From assembly GCF_020215645.1 (NCBI RefSeq), contig NZ_CP084059.1:1-48321 (forward strand): DNA of 48,321 nucleotides, read 5' to 3'. The translations under genes were made by a program, and so were the position numbers. This DNA comes from Nonomuraea gerenzanensis. Its GTDB lineage: Bacteria; Actinomycetota; Actinomycetes; Streptosporangiales; Streptosporangiaceae. The stretch's first letter is position 1; each line of letters begins with the position of its first letter. A model generated the notes under the pieces. It made no database searches, was not told the DNA's origin, and saw only the letters and a program-made list of their open reading frames with translations. Of this stretch, positions 39,998 to 47,782 are shown one piece after another.

Positions 39998-41154
39998 GTG
40001 TCACGTCCCCTCTTCCCGGCTCGTTCGACGACGACATCGGCCGCGTCCTGACCGCGATCGAGGCGCGCCTGCTGCTCGACCAGGCCCCGCCTGTACCGGC
40101 GCCGCCGCTCCGGCAGCGGGTGGCCGATGAGGAGCCGGTCGAACTCGAGACCGTGACCGCGGCCGCCGTCGAGGCCGACGTCGACCAGAACGTCGAGCCC
40201 GAGGACGTCGACCAGGGCGACGACATCGTCGAGGGCGAACTCATGCCCCTCGACGATGACGACGCCGTCGGGGAGACCCAGCTCGTGCGGCGGCTGCGCC
40301 GCGAGGTCTCCGAGGCCCGCCGTCTGGTGGATCTGCAGGCCGATGAGGCGCCGCTGCTGGTCGAGAGCAAGAAGGTGCGACGGCGTCGCCTGGCCGTCAT
40401 CGAGGCGGCCCGGCTGCATGAGCTGGCGCTGGATCCGGTGGCGCTGGCCTACCGCGACGCCCGGGTGCGCCGCGTGACCACGCTGATGGTCGCGATCGGG
40501 GTCGTGATCGGGCTGGCTGTCTCCAGCGTCGGTGTGCAGGCGTCGGTGGCCACGGCGCTGATCCTGGAGAAGTTCTCCGCCGCCTGGTGGGCCGCGTTCC
40601 TGTACGAGCCCGCCATGAGCATGCCGCTGCTGGGCACGGTCGCGGTGCAGGCCTACTCGGCGATGCGCGGCAAGGTGGTCGACCGCAGATCGCCGGTGGG
40701 CAGGAAGATGTTCCGCGTCGAGGCGCTGCTGCTGACGCTGACGCTGATCCTCAACTGCGCGCCGGCGTTCGCGCCGTCGGTGACGTTCAGTCTCCTGACG
40801 GTGCTGGTGCATAGCCTGGGCCCGATCGTGGCGGTGACCTCGGTGTGGGTGCTGCCCGCACTGTGGTCGGTGCTGGAGGTGCTGCCCGTACCGGAGGCCC
40901 GAACAGGCCGTACTGGAGGCTGTACTGCCCATCAGTACAGGGCAAACGCCGTTCGCCAGTACAGCGCCCCGCCGGCCCGCCAGAGGGTCGACATCGACGC
41001 GCTGACCGCCCAGGCACGCGACCTGATCGACGCCGGTCGGCTGTCGCCCGACGCGGGCGTGCACAAGTTCCGCGAGGCACTGGGCTGCGGCGCTGAGCCC
41101 GCCAGCAAGGTCAAGAAGGCGATCGCCGCGGCGCAGGCCGGGGGTGCGGCATGA
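39994..41154 (+). CDS. Membrane protein of the transfer operon (DUF2637-like layout)
   Basis: The protein has 386 residues. The N-terminal 140 residues are acidic with short repeats of EDVDQ. Four hydrophobic segments follow (VTTLMVAIGVVIGLAVSSVGVQA, WWAAFLYEPAMSMPLLGTVAVQAY, LLLTLTLILNCAPAFA, LLTVLVHSLGPIVAVTSVWVLPALWSVL). The pattern is that of DUF2637-type proteins of actinomycete plasmids. The C-terminus is soluble and has an HTH-like end (DAGVHKFREALGCGAEPASKVKKAIAAA). It may serve plasmid spread between hyphal compartments (Spd-like). This role is inference. Confidence 0.65.
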   Translation: MSVTSPLPGSFDDDIGRVLTAIEARLLLDQAPPVPAPPLRQRVADEEPVELETVTAAAVEADVDQNVEPEDVDQGDDIVEGELMPLDDDDAVGETQLVRRLRREVSEARRLVDLQADEAPLLVESKKVRRRRLAVIEAARLHELALDPVALAYRDARVRRVTTLMVAIGVVIGLAVSSVGVQASVATALILEKFSAAWWAAFLYEPAMSMPLLGTVAVQAYSAMRGKVVDRRSPVGRKMFRVEALLLTLTLILNCAPAFAPSVTFSLLTVLVHSLGPIVAVTSVWVLPALWSVLEVLPVPEARTGRTGGCTAHQYRANAVRQYSAPPARQRVDIDALTAQARDLIDAGRLSPDAGVHKFREALGCGAEPASKVKKAIAAAQAGGAA

Positions 41155-41867
41155 AGCCGACCGTCACCGAGCATCTGACCCTGTTCCCGGCCGACCGGCC
41201 CGACGACCGCTTCCTGGGGACGCTCCACTACGACGCGGCCGACCCGTACGCGGTGTCGCTGGCCTACGTCGACCACGGCAGCGAGCTGGCCACGGGTGCC
41301 CTGTTCGCCCGCACGCTGCTGGTCGACTACCTCAACTCCGGGCGGTGGATCGGGCCGGACCGGGTCACCTTCGGGCCGCACCCCGAGCCCGGCCACACCG
41401 TGGTCACGATCGGGCCTGAGGACCCGAAGGCCGACAGCGGGGACGTGACGCTGTACTGCTCAACGGCGGTGCTGCAGCAGTTCCTCGACCAGACGCTGCG
41501 TGAGGTGCCGCTGGGCGGCGAGAACTCATGGATCGACTGGCACGCCGAGGTGGCCATGCTGCTGCCCGAGCGGCAGCGGACGATCGCCGTGCGTCAGGCC
41601 GGCGGCATGTTCGACGGGTGGGGCACGGGTGTGCTGACCGCCCACTGGGAGCTGGCCGACACGGTGATCGTCGAGGTGCCCGACGCGGACGGTCGCCTGC
41701 TGACCTGGCAGATGAGCAGGGCCGGCTTGGCCTGTCAGGCGGTCGGGGCTCGTTCCGCCGGGGGCGGCTGGTTCCGCCCGGCCGCCGCTCCTGACGGCTG
41801 TGACGTCCTGGTGCGCTGCGCTGACGTGTACGCCTTCCTGGCCAGGGTGGGAGGTGCGGCGGCATGA
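41151..41867 (+). CDS. SsgA-like domain protein
   Basis: The protein has 238 residues. Residues 15-130 follow the SsgA/SsgB pattern: LGTLHYDAADPYAVSLAYVD, GALFARTLLVDYL, DRVTFGPH.PEPGHTVVTIG, DSGDVTLYCSTAVLQQFLDQTLREVPLGGENSWIDW. SsgA-like proteins (SALPs) occur only in morphologically complex actinomycetes, where they place FtsZ rings and control sporulation septa. The C-terminal 100 residues are an extension with no clear match. As it lies inside the transfer operon with ATGA overlaps, it may influence septation during plasmid spread in the mycelium. Confidence 0.65.
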   Translation: MKPTVTEHLTLFPADRPDDRFLGTLHYDAADPYAVSLAYVDHGSELATGALFARTLLVDYLNSGRWIGPDRVTFGPHPEPGHTVVTIGPEDPKADSGDVTLYCSTAVLQQFLDQTLREVPLGGENSWIDWHAEVAMLLPERQRTIAVRQAGGMFDGWGTGVLTAHWELADTVIVEVPDADGRLLTWQMSRAGLACQAVGARSAGGGWFRPAAAPDGCDVLVRCADVYAFLARVGGAAA

Positions 41868-42118
41868 GCATCACCACCATCCCCCCTGCTCAGGCGCTGT
41901 CCCACAACGAGCTGCTGATGCTGGCGGCCGCCTACAGCGAGCTGCTGGCCGCGGCCCGCGCGAGCGTGGCGGCCGCCACGCTCGGCGAGGGCGACCCGCT
42001 GGTCTACGTGCGCGAGCACCTGGCCGACCACGGCCAGGTGCCGCCCGTCGGCGCCCGGCCGGTGGTGCTGCTGGCGCAGTCGGCCGTCCTGTCGATGCAC
42101 CGGGCGGAGGTGAGCTGA
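41864..42118 (+). CDS. Hypothetical small helical protein
   Basis: The protein has 84 residues, with its start overlapping the previous stop by 4 nt. It is helical and Ala-rich (LSHNELLMLAAAYSELLAAARASVAAATLGEGDPLVYVREHLADHG), with a C-terminal strand (RPVVLLAQSAVLSMH). Unknown family; supported by coupling and codon bias. Confidence 0.65.
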   Translation: MSITTIPPAQALSHNELLMLAAAYSELLAAARASVAAATLGEGDPLVYVREHLADHGQVPPVGARPVVLLAQSAVLSMHRAEVS

Positions 42119-42119
42119 C

Positions 42120-42659
42120 ATGCCGCAGACCCGCTACCCGCAGCTGAAGCAGGCCGCTGAGCTGTGGAGATGCGCCATCTCCGGCCTGGGTGTTGAGGTC
42201 CGGCCCGATGTGCCGACGCTGCGCCGGAAGCTGAGCAAACTCACCCTGGCGCCGGGCGTGGTGGATGGCCAGGCGCTGGAGTACTTCGGCTATGGCGCGT
42301 GCTGTCTGCTGGCCGGCGCGTTGCACGAGCTGACCGACTGGCCGCTGGCCGTGGCCGTCCACCGGCCCCCCGCCGGCCTGGCTCGGTGGGTCCACATGGG
42401 CGTCGCGCCAGCCCCGGGCCGCTTCTTCGACATCCATGGGGATCGGGCCTGGCCGGCGGTGATGGCGCAGTACGCCGACTACGACGTCACGATGATCGGC
42501 CACGTCACGCTGGACCAGGCCGTCATGGTCGGCGCGATCGGCGGCGACGGCTGGGACCACCTGTGCGTCCCGGTGGTGGCCGAGACGATCCGCTACTTCG
42601 CCGAAGCGCTGGTCGAGCGCCATTTCACCGCTGCCGCCCCGCTGCGGGAGGTGGTGTAG
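42120..42659 (+). CDS. Protein with a papain/transglutaminase-like C-H-D pattern
   Basis: The protein has 179 residues. No family is certain. The order FGYGACCLLAGALHELTDWPLAV (Cys61/Cys62), VHMGVAPAPGRFFDIHGDR (His92 and Asp104) resembles the Cys-His-Asp triad arrangement of papain-fold peptidases and transglutaminase-like domains (Cys at a helix start, His in a strand, Asp in the next). It may be a small cysteine peptidase or deamidase, or only a fold relative. It sits in the transfer operon one base after the previous gene. Confidence 0.5.
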   Translation: MPQTRYPQLKQAAELWRCAISGLGVEVRPDVPTLRRKLSKLTLAPGVVDGQALEYFGYGACCLLAGALHELTDWPLAVAVHRPPAGLARWVHMGVAPAPGRFFDIHGDRAWPAVMAQYADYDVTMIGHVTLDQAVMVGAIGGDGWDHLCVPVVAETIRYFAEALVERHFTAAAPLREVV

Positions 42660-43082
42660 ATGGCGACCACGATCACCGTGCCGAACGCCCGCGCCCGCTC
42701 ATTCGAGGGCATCCCGGCCACGATCGGCGAGGCCCGCGCGTGGGCCCGCGAGGCGCTGCCTCATGGGTGTGGCCGCGTCGATGACGTGGTCCTTGTCGTC
42801 AGCGAGCTGGCCACCAACGCCGTCATGCACAGCGCCTCCGGCGCCCCCGGCGGCCGGTACGCGGTGCAGGTCGAGGTGGACCCGGCCGCCCGGTCGGTCG
42901 CCGTGACCTGCATCGACATGGGCCCAGCCCTGGTCAAGGCGGTCCGCCCGGACGGCGAGGGCGGGCACGGCCTGGCCCTGGTCCAGGCGGTGGCCGACAG
43001 CTACGACGTGCGTCCCGAGCCGACCAGCCGCACCGTGTGCTGCTGGCTGGACTGGGCTGAGCAGAACGGAGGCCCGGCATGA
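42660..43082 (+). CDS. RsbW-type ATP-binding protein (anti-sigma-factor kinase fold)
   Basis: The protein has 140 residues. It shows the GHKL/HATPase boxes: N box VVSELATNAVMHSASG, G1 DMGPALVK and G2 GEGGHGLALVQAV. Such single-domain ATPases are very common in actinomycetes and can bind sigma factors or act on partners by phosphorylation. It is coupled to the gene before it (start directly after the stop) and overlaps the next by 4 nt. Confidence 0.8.
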   Translation: MATTITVPNARARSFEGIPATIGEARAWAREALPHGCGRVDDVVLVVSELATNAVMHSASGAPGGRYAVQVEVDPAARSVAVTCIDMGPALVKAVRPDGEGGHGLALVQAVADSYDVRPEPTSRTVCCWLDWAEQNGGPA

Positions 43083-43324
43083 ACGGCTGGCGTGTGTGGC
43101 TGTGGATGCGGACGGCGGCGCTGGCCGGGTTCGCCGGCTGGGTCGCCCTGCTGGTGGAGACCGCCGGCGTCCTGGAGGCGCTGGGGTTCCTGGCCGTCGT
43201 CCTGTTCGCCGTGACGCGGTTCGCCGAGGCCCGCCAGGCCCAGCAGATCGAGCGCCAGGAGGAGCGCGCCCGCCAGGAGCACGTCCGCCTACTGGACGAG
43301 GGCTGGTCGGAGGTGACGTGGTGA
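43079..43324 (+). CDS. Small membrane protein of the transfer operon
   Basis: The protein has 81 residues. Two hydrophobic segments (TAALAGFAGWVALLVETAGVLEALGFLAVVLFAVTRF) are followed by a charged helix rich in Gln, Glu and Arg (RQAQQIERQEERARQEHVRLLDEG). Small proteins of this form in actinomycete plasmids are often Spd (plasmid spread) proteins. That assignment is inference. Confidence 0.6.
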   Translation: MNGWRVWLWMRTAALAGFAGWVALLVETAGVLEALGFLAVVLFAVTRFAEARQAQQIERQEERARQEHVRLLDEGWSEVTW

Positions 43325-43524
43325 CCCGCGTGACCCGCGTGAAGAGAACCTCCCGCCGCTCCAAGGGCGGTGACGTGCTGCTGGGCCGGCTGGTGGCCGC
43401 TGTGGTCCTGTCCTGGGGCGTGTACGTGGTGCTCGACCGGTTCACGGTCGCGCCCGCTGCCCTAGCGCTGTGGCTGTCCGCCGCCGCCGCCCTGACCCTC
43501 ACCATCCGAGCCGGAAGGAGATGA
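43321..43524 (+). CDS. Small membrane protein of the transfer operon
   Basis: The protein has 67 residues from a GTG that overlaps the previous stop. A basic N-terminus (VTRVTRVKRTSRRSKGG) is followed by two hydrophobic stretches (LLGRLVAAVVLSWGVYVVL, PAALALWLSAAAALTLTI). It is likely another Spd-like protein. Confidence 0.6.
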   Translation: MTRVTRVKRTSRRSKGGDVLLGRLVAAVVLSWGVYVVLDRFTVAPAALALWLSAAAALTLTIRAGRR

Positions 43525-43527
43525 CCT

Positions 43528-43890
43528 GTGAGCGAGCACCGCGAGCCCGCCACCGTCTACGTCATCACCGGCGCCGGCGCTGAGCCTGTGGAGGACCAGG
43601 AGCTGCAGCAGCCCGACCCGTACAAGGTCCTGGCCGAGCTGCTGCGCCCGGTCGTCGGCCTGGGCGTCGTGGTCGTGCCGATCCTCGCGACGACCGGCCT
43701 GATCGTCGGGCTGCTGCTGGGCTGGCCGCCGCTGGCGCTGCTGGTGGCGGCCGGGCTGGCGCTGCCGGTCCTGGTCAACCTGGTCGACCTGCTGGGATCG
43801 ATGCTCGGCTGGCCGCCGCTGTCGTGGACCACCGCCCAGATCGCCGCACGCCGGCGAGCCATCACCTCGAAGGGAGACTCCGACCGATGA
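43528..43890 (+). CDS. Small membrane protein of the transfer operon
   Basis: The protein has 120 residues from GTG 43528. An acidic N-terminus (EPVEDQELQQPDPYKVLAELL) precedes two hydrophobic segments (VVGLGVVVVPILATTGLIVGLLLG, LALLVAAGLALPVLVNLVDLLG). The end is basic. It overlaps the next gene by 4 nt. Function unknown, probably plasmid spread. Confidence 0.6.
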   Translation: MSEHREPATVYVITGAGAEPVEDQELQQPDPYKVLAELLRPVVGLGVVVVPILATTGLIVGLLLGWPPLALLVAAGLALPVLVNLVDLLGSMLGWPPLSWTTAQIAARRRAITSKGDSDR

Positions 43891-44306
43891 CTGAGACCAC
43901 CGCGGCCCCGCCGCCGCTGGATCCGGAGCTGAACGACCCGCGCAAGGGCAAGTCAACCCGCATCCCCGAGCTGTCGACGATCGAGTTCCAGAGCACGTCG
44001 GCGCTCAAGAAGTGGGTGGAGGAGTCGCGCCGCCTGTCGGTGAACCACAGCGCTGAGATCGAGTGGGGCGCCGAAGAGATCGAGGCCGTGCTGACCATCA
44101 CCGGCCAGGGCAACCCGTGGCTGATGGGCCTGGACGTCAAGCGCCGGGCCCGCCGCATCGCCAAGCGCGCCCACCGCGCCGCCGAGCTGCAGCGGGGCAG
44201 CGCCGCCGAGCTGGTCAAGCTCTGGCAGGAGTTCCTGGTGCAGTTCGCCCCGGCGCTGAACCCGCAGGGCGAACAGCGCAAGAAGACGTTCGACTTCAAG
44301 AGCTAG
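43887..44306 (+). CDS. Conserved-looking soluble transfer-operon protein
   Basis: The protein has 139 residues. A Pro-rich N-terminus is followed by KSTRIPELSTIEFQSTSALKKWVEESRRLSVNHSAEIEWGAEEIEAVL and a basic helix (VKRRARRIAKRAHRAAELQ). It lies directly before the TraB-like gene, the place taken in other plasmids by small regulators or partners of the DNA pump. I do not recognise a family. Confidence 0.6.
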   Translation: MTETTAAPPPLDPELNDPRKGKSTRIPELSTIEFQSTSALKKWVEESRRLSVNHSAEIEWGAEEIEAVLTITGQGNPWLMGLDVKRRARRIAKRAHRAAELQRGSAAELVKLWQEFLVQFAPALNPQGEQRKKTFDFKS

Positions 44307-44325
44307 AGGACGGAGACCCCAAGGC

Positions 44326-46314
44326 ATGGGCCGCAAGACCGCGATCACCAGCCAGGCCGCACCCGCTGAGAAGACCGGCACTGTGGCCTACGACAACGTG
44401 TTCACCAGCTTGGGAGCCCGCGCCGTGTCGGCGCTGGCCCCGCACACCGTGCCGTGGATCGCCGGCGGCGCGATGCTCCCGGTCGGCATGGGCACGCATG
44501 CCCTGTGGGGCGACCCCGGCACGCTGCCGTGGGTCACCGCGGGCATGACGCTCTCAGGCGTGGCGCTGACCGGCGTGACCTGGATGGTCAGCCGCTACCG
44601 CCACGTGCTTGGGCGCGTCCAGTCGACCGGCACCACCGCGGTGGCGTCGGGCTGGCTGCTGGCCGCGACCATCGCCGGCCCGACCTCGCGGCCGACGCTC
44701 GACATCGGCCTGTGGCTCGGCGGCACCCTGGCCGCGGCGTGGAACATCCGCAACGTCATCCGCATGAACGAGCCCGGTCAGGGCGAGGCCGGCGCGCTGC
44801 CGAGCGGTCCGAGCCTGTTCAAGCGCCTGCTCACCGAGACCGCCGCGCAGGCGGGCCGGGAGATCGGCGGCGTCAAGCAGATCACGCAGGAACGAGCCGC
44901 GATCCAGGGCACCGTCGAGCTGGTCGACGGCGACACGGCCGGCGACCTCGCGCGGGCCACGCCGTCCATGGAATCGCTCGCTGGCCTGCCGCCGGGCTCC
45001 ATCAAGGTCAACGAGAACCCGCGCAACGCCGGCGAGGCCACGGTCATCGTCTCCAACCCGCTGATTCTCGACGACCCGGTGCCGTGGCCTGGCCCGTCCC
45101 GGCCGGGCGGCTCGCCGGCGGACCCGCTGCACTGCGGCATGTTCCAGGACGGCTCACCCGCGGAGTTCGTGCTGGTCGGCGCGCACGGCCAGGTGATGGG
45201 CATGACCGGCGCAGCCAAGACCACGGCGGGCATGTGGGGCGTGATCGGCGAGTGGATCACCCGTGAGGAGACGGCCACGGCCGTCGTCGACATCACCAAG
45301 CAGGGCCAGTCCACCGAGCCGTGCAAGGACGCCCTCCACTACGTGGTGGACAGCAAGGCCAAGGCCCGCAAGTTCTTCAACGACCTGGAGCGCGTCGCAC
45401 AGAAGCGGCTGGCCCACCTGGCCCAGCGCAGGCTGATCGCCTGGGAGCCGGGCTGCGGCCTGTCCTACCTGCTGGTGTGGATCGAGGAAGCGGCCGACGT
45501 CTTCGACAACATCGACATGGACACGTTCGTCAACCTGGCCCGCATGCTTCGCTCGGCGGGCGGCTCGTTTGTCTGGTCGCTGCAGCGTGCCGACCACACG
45601 CAGATGCCCACGATCGTCAAGGGCCAGGGCGGCGGCAAGATCTGCTTCGGCGTGGAGTCCCCTCACGACGCCAAGTGGGGCCTGACCGAGGAACAAGAGG
45701 ATCAGGGCGCCGCGCCCGACAAGTGGAAGGCCCGCCAGCCCGGCATGGCGTACATGGACGTCCAGGGCGTGCCGGCCAGCCACATCGCCCTGCCGATGCG
45801 CTGGCACGACTGGGGCCGCACGAACGCCGAGCGCGTCGCGCGGTTCGCGGCGCACTGCGCGAACTACCCGGCCGCCGCGCGGCCGGTCGACCCGATCACC
45901 GCCGAGCTGTTCGTGCCGCCCGCGCCGTCCTCAGCGGCCGCGGCCGCCGACGATGAGGAGCTGGACGTGAAGAACGTGCACCGCGAGTACGCCACCCCGG
46001 ACGACGAACTGGACGGCGCCGACGCCACCCAGCCGCCCGTCGATCCCGAAGCCCCGCTGCAGGAGGTCCAGGACATCCCGCTGGGCGGCGGGCAGAAGAT
46101 GCCGCCTGAGCAGGCCCGCGCATTCCTGAACGCCGAGCTGGCCAAGTTCGGCGACCGGCCGTTCCGGCCGAAGGACCTCAAGCACGTGCTGCAGGTGACC
46201 GGCATGGGCCGCACGTGGGTGCAGAACCAGCTCCGCGCCAAGGTCGATGCGGGCGAGCTGGACCATGACGAGGACGCCGGCGAGTACCGCGTCCCGGTCC
46301 TCACCGCCGCCTGA
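44326..46314 (+). CDS. traB: FtsK/TraB-type DNA translocase for conjugal transfer
   Basis: The protein has 662 residues. Four membrane segments lie at about residues 40-145. The ATPase domain has the Walker A-like loop GMTGAAKTT (residues 292-300; the usual Gly before Lys is Ala) and Walker B LLVWIEEAADVF (around 381-390), followed by SAGGSFVWSLQRAD, which is typical of this family. The C-terminus (about 595-660) is a winged helix (RPFRPKDLKHVLQVTGMGRTWVQNQLRAKVDAGEL) comparable with the DNA-recognising gamma/C-terminal domain of TraB. TraB moves double-stranded plasmid DNA between mycelia after binding repeats at the clt locus. A repeat array with TGACAC lies directly behind this gene. Confidence 0.85.
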   Translation: MGRKTAITSQAAPAEKTGTVAYDNVFTSLGARAVSALAPHTVPWIAGGAMLPVGMGTHALWGDPGTLPWVTAGMTLSGVALTGVTWMVSRYRHVLGRVQSTGTTAVASGWLLAATIAGPTSRPTLDIGLWLGGTLAAAWNIRNVIRMNEPGQGEAGALPSGPSLFKRLLTETAAQAGREIGGVKQITQERAAIQGTVELVDGDTAGDLARATPSMESLAGLPPGSIKVNENPRNAGEATVIVSNPLILDDPVPWPGPSRPGGSPADPLHCGMFQDGSPAEFVLVGAHGQVMGMTGAAKTTAGMWGVIGEWITREETATAVVDITKQGQSTEPCKDALHYVVDSKAKARKFFNDLERVAQKRLAHLAQRRLIAWEPGCGLSYLLVWIEEAADVFDNIDMDTFVNLARMLRSAGGSFVWSLQRADHTQMPTIVKGQGGGKICFGVESPHDAKWGLTEEQEDQGAAPDKWKARQPGMAYMDVQGVPASHIALPMRWHDWGRTNAERVARFAAHCANYPAAARPVDPITAELFVPPAPSSAAAAADDEELDVKNVHREYATPDDELDGADATQPPVDPEAPLQEVQDIPLGGGQKMPPEQARAFLNAELAKFGDRPFRPKDLKHVLQVTGMGRTWVQNQLRAKVDAGELDHDEDAGEYRVPVLTAA

Positions 46315-46324
46315 CCTCAAGATC

Positions 46325-46353
46325 ATCACGGCCGCGTGCGCGCGAGCCGTGAT
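46325..46353 (+). terminator. Hairpin directly after the TraB-like gene
   Basis: ATCACGGC (46325-46332) pairs with GCCGTGAT (46346-46353) across 13 nt. It starts 11 nt after the stop codon at 46314. There is no T-tract. Confidence 0.5.
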
Positions 46354-46369
46354 CGCGGAGCAGCGAGCG

Positions 46370-46494
46370 TGACAGGGGCGGGGGTGTCACAGCAGGCCAT
46401 GACAGCAGGAACACACAGGTCAGCAGCCTGTGACACCTGTCATGACACCGCCTGTGACACCGCCGTGACACCCCTGGCGGCCGCACCGTGACAC
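46370..46494. repeat. TGACAC repeat array, candidate clt/TRS transfer locus
   Basis: Between 46370 and 46494 the word TGACAC occurs five times on the plus strand (46431, 46443, 46455, 46466, 46489) and once inverted (GTGTCA, 46384). The near-copy TGACAG occurs twice (46370, 46400). Three copies are spaced 12, 12 and 11 bp apart, close to one helical turn. TGTCATGACA at 46438-46447 is a palindrome. In Streptomyces plasmids the clt locus next to traB contains repeated 8-bp TRS words that TraB binds. The place here, directly after the TraB-like gene, fits, though the word differs from known TRS. Confidence 0.65.
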
Positions 46495-46542
46495 CCCAGC
46501 CCGATGTAGCACACCTGACTCCGGAAGGACCTGGAGGACAAC

Positions 46543-46896
46543 ATGAGCACCGACAACGACCGACTCGTAGAGATCGACGGCGAGCCCCTCGAACTGCTGC
46601 CCAACCTGATCAGCGCAGCCCCGGACGCGTCCGCTCGCGCCTACTCCCGCGCGGCCGCGCTGGGCTGGGCCAGCCGGCTGACCACCGACCGGCACGACCC
46701 GCTGGCGGTGCTCCGCAACGCCCAGCCGGTCCTGGAGTTCCTGCAGGCCGCCACCAGCGATGCCGACCTACAGCTGCGCCGCATGGCCGGCAGCCTGCAG
46801 TCGGCCAACGACGACGAGCGCGAGCCCGACGACGACGGTGCCGGCTTCGCCCTGCGCGTGGCCGTGCTGTACGGCGCCATGACCGGCGCCGCCTGA
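46543..46896 (+). CDS. Hypothetical plasmid protein
   Basis: The protein has 117 residues from ATG 46543 (ribosome site CTGGAGGA). It is mostly helical (EIDGEPLELLPNLISAAPDASARAYSRAAALGWASRL, VLRNAQPVLEFLQAATSDADLQLRRMAGSLQSAN). The acidic stretch DDEREPDDDGAG is followed by a hydrophobic end. Unknown function. The gap to the next gene is 107 nt. Confidence 0.6.
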   Translation: MSTDNDRLVEIDGEPLELLPNLISAAPDASARAYSRAAALGWASRLTTDRHDPLAVLRNAQPVLEFLQAATSDADLQLRRMAGSLQSANDDEREPDDDGAGFALRVAVLYGAMTGAA

Positions 46897-47003
46897 CACG
46901 CAGACGGGCGCGCATCACCGCGGTCATCGACCAAGACACCCGCGGCGGGCGCGCCCGCACAACCCCATCAATCCCGTCAGATCAGAAAGGGCTGAACTCC
47001 ATC

Positions 47004-47105
47004 ATGACGCACACCACCGTCTCCTTCGCCGAGCTGGCCGTCATCGCCGTGCTGGCCACGCAGATCACCCGCTACGCCGAGCTCGGCGCAGGGGGTGCTC
47101 GGTGA
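47004..47105 (+). CDS. 33-residue hydrophobic peptide
   Basis: A short frame from ATG 47004 (AGAAAGGG upstream) encodes MTHTTVSFAELAVIAVLATQ and 13 more residues. It overlaps the next gene's GTG by 4 nt. Codon bias and coupling support it. It has a single short hydrophobic helix. Function unknown. Confidence 0.5.
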   Translation: MTHTTVSFAELAVIAVLATQITRYAELGAGGAR

Positions 47106-47782
47106 CCGCCACCCGTCCCAACCCCGGCACCGCCATGGCCGATGCCGTGCTCACCGGCGTCCCCTACGCCTACTACCTCCGAGGTGAGAGGGTCACCACG
47201 ACCGCCTTCACCACCCGTGAGCCCGGCCTGCTGATTCGCAGCCAGGCCCTCGAACAGGGCGGCGACGCGCTGTGCTGGCTCATCGTGCACTGGCAGGGCG
47301 AGGCCATCCAGGGAGCGCACGACTACCCCTCTCCGTGGCAGGCCCTGATCGCGGCCGACCAGCTCGGCGCGCTCGGCGTCGACTGGCGGCAGACCGGCCA
47401 GGCCCTCAAAGCCGCCGGCCCGCCGCCGGGACTGTGGGACGCGCTGCTGGAGACACCGCTGATCGGTGACGCCAGCGCGGTCCTCACGGCCGTCACCGGC
47501 GACGATGAGGACCGCTTCGACGGCTACGACCAGGTCATGGACCTCCTGGCCGCCGGATGGAGGCCAGAGGCGCTGACCAGCCGCCTGGTTGGGCCTGGCG
47601 TCGCGGTTCCGCTGGTGCGGCGGTTGCGGCCGCTGCTGCAGGCGCTGGCCCCGCTGGACGGGCGGCCGCCGTGGTGCGGCCGCTGCCTGCCCGTGGCCCG
47701 CCAGCGGGTCGGCGAGCGCGGTTGGCTGGCCCCCTGCCCGCGCTGCCACCCCGCACCCAATGGCGGGGTGGTGCCGGCATGA
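47102..47782 (+). CDS. Plasmid protein with C-terminal zinc ribbon
   Basis: The protein has 226 residues from GTG 47102. An alpha/beta part (MADAVLTGVPYAYYLRGERVTTTAF, LCWLIVHWQGEAIQGAHDYPSPWQALIAADQLGALG) is followed by a helical part and a C4 site (CGRCLPVARQRVGERGWLAPCPRC). Such single zinc ribbons are frequent in actinomycete plasmid proteins. It overlaps the next gene by 4 nt. Confidence 0.6.
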   Translation: MTATRPNPGTAMADAVLTGVPYAYYLRGERVTTTAFTTREPGLLIRSQALEQGGDALCWLIVHWQGEAIQGAHDYPSPWQALIAADQLGALGVDWRQTGQALKAAGPPPGLWDALLETPLIGDASAVLTAVTGDDEDRFDGYDQVMDLLAAGWRPEALTSRLVGPGVAVPLVRRLRPLLQALAPLDGRPPWCGRCLPVARQRVGERGWLAPCPRCHPAPNGGVVPA

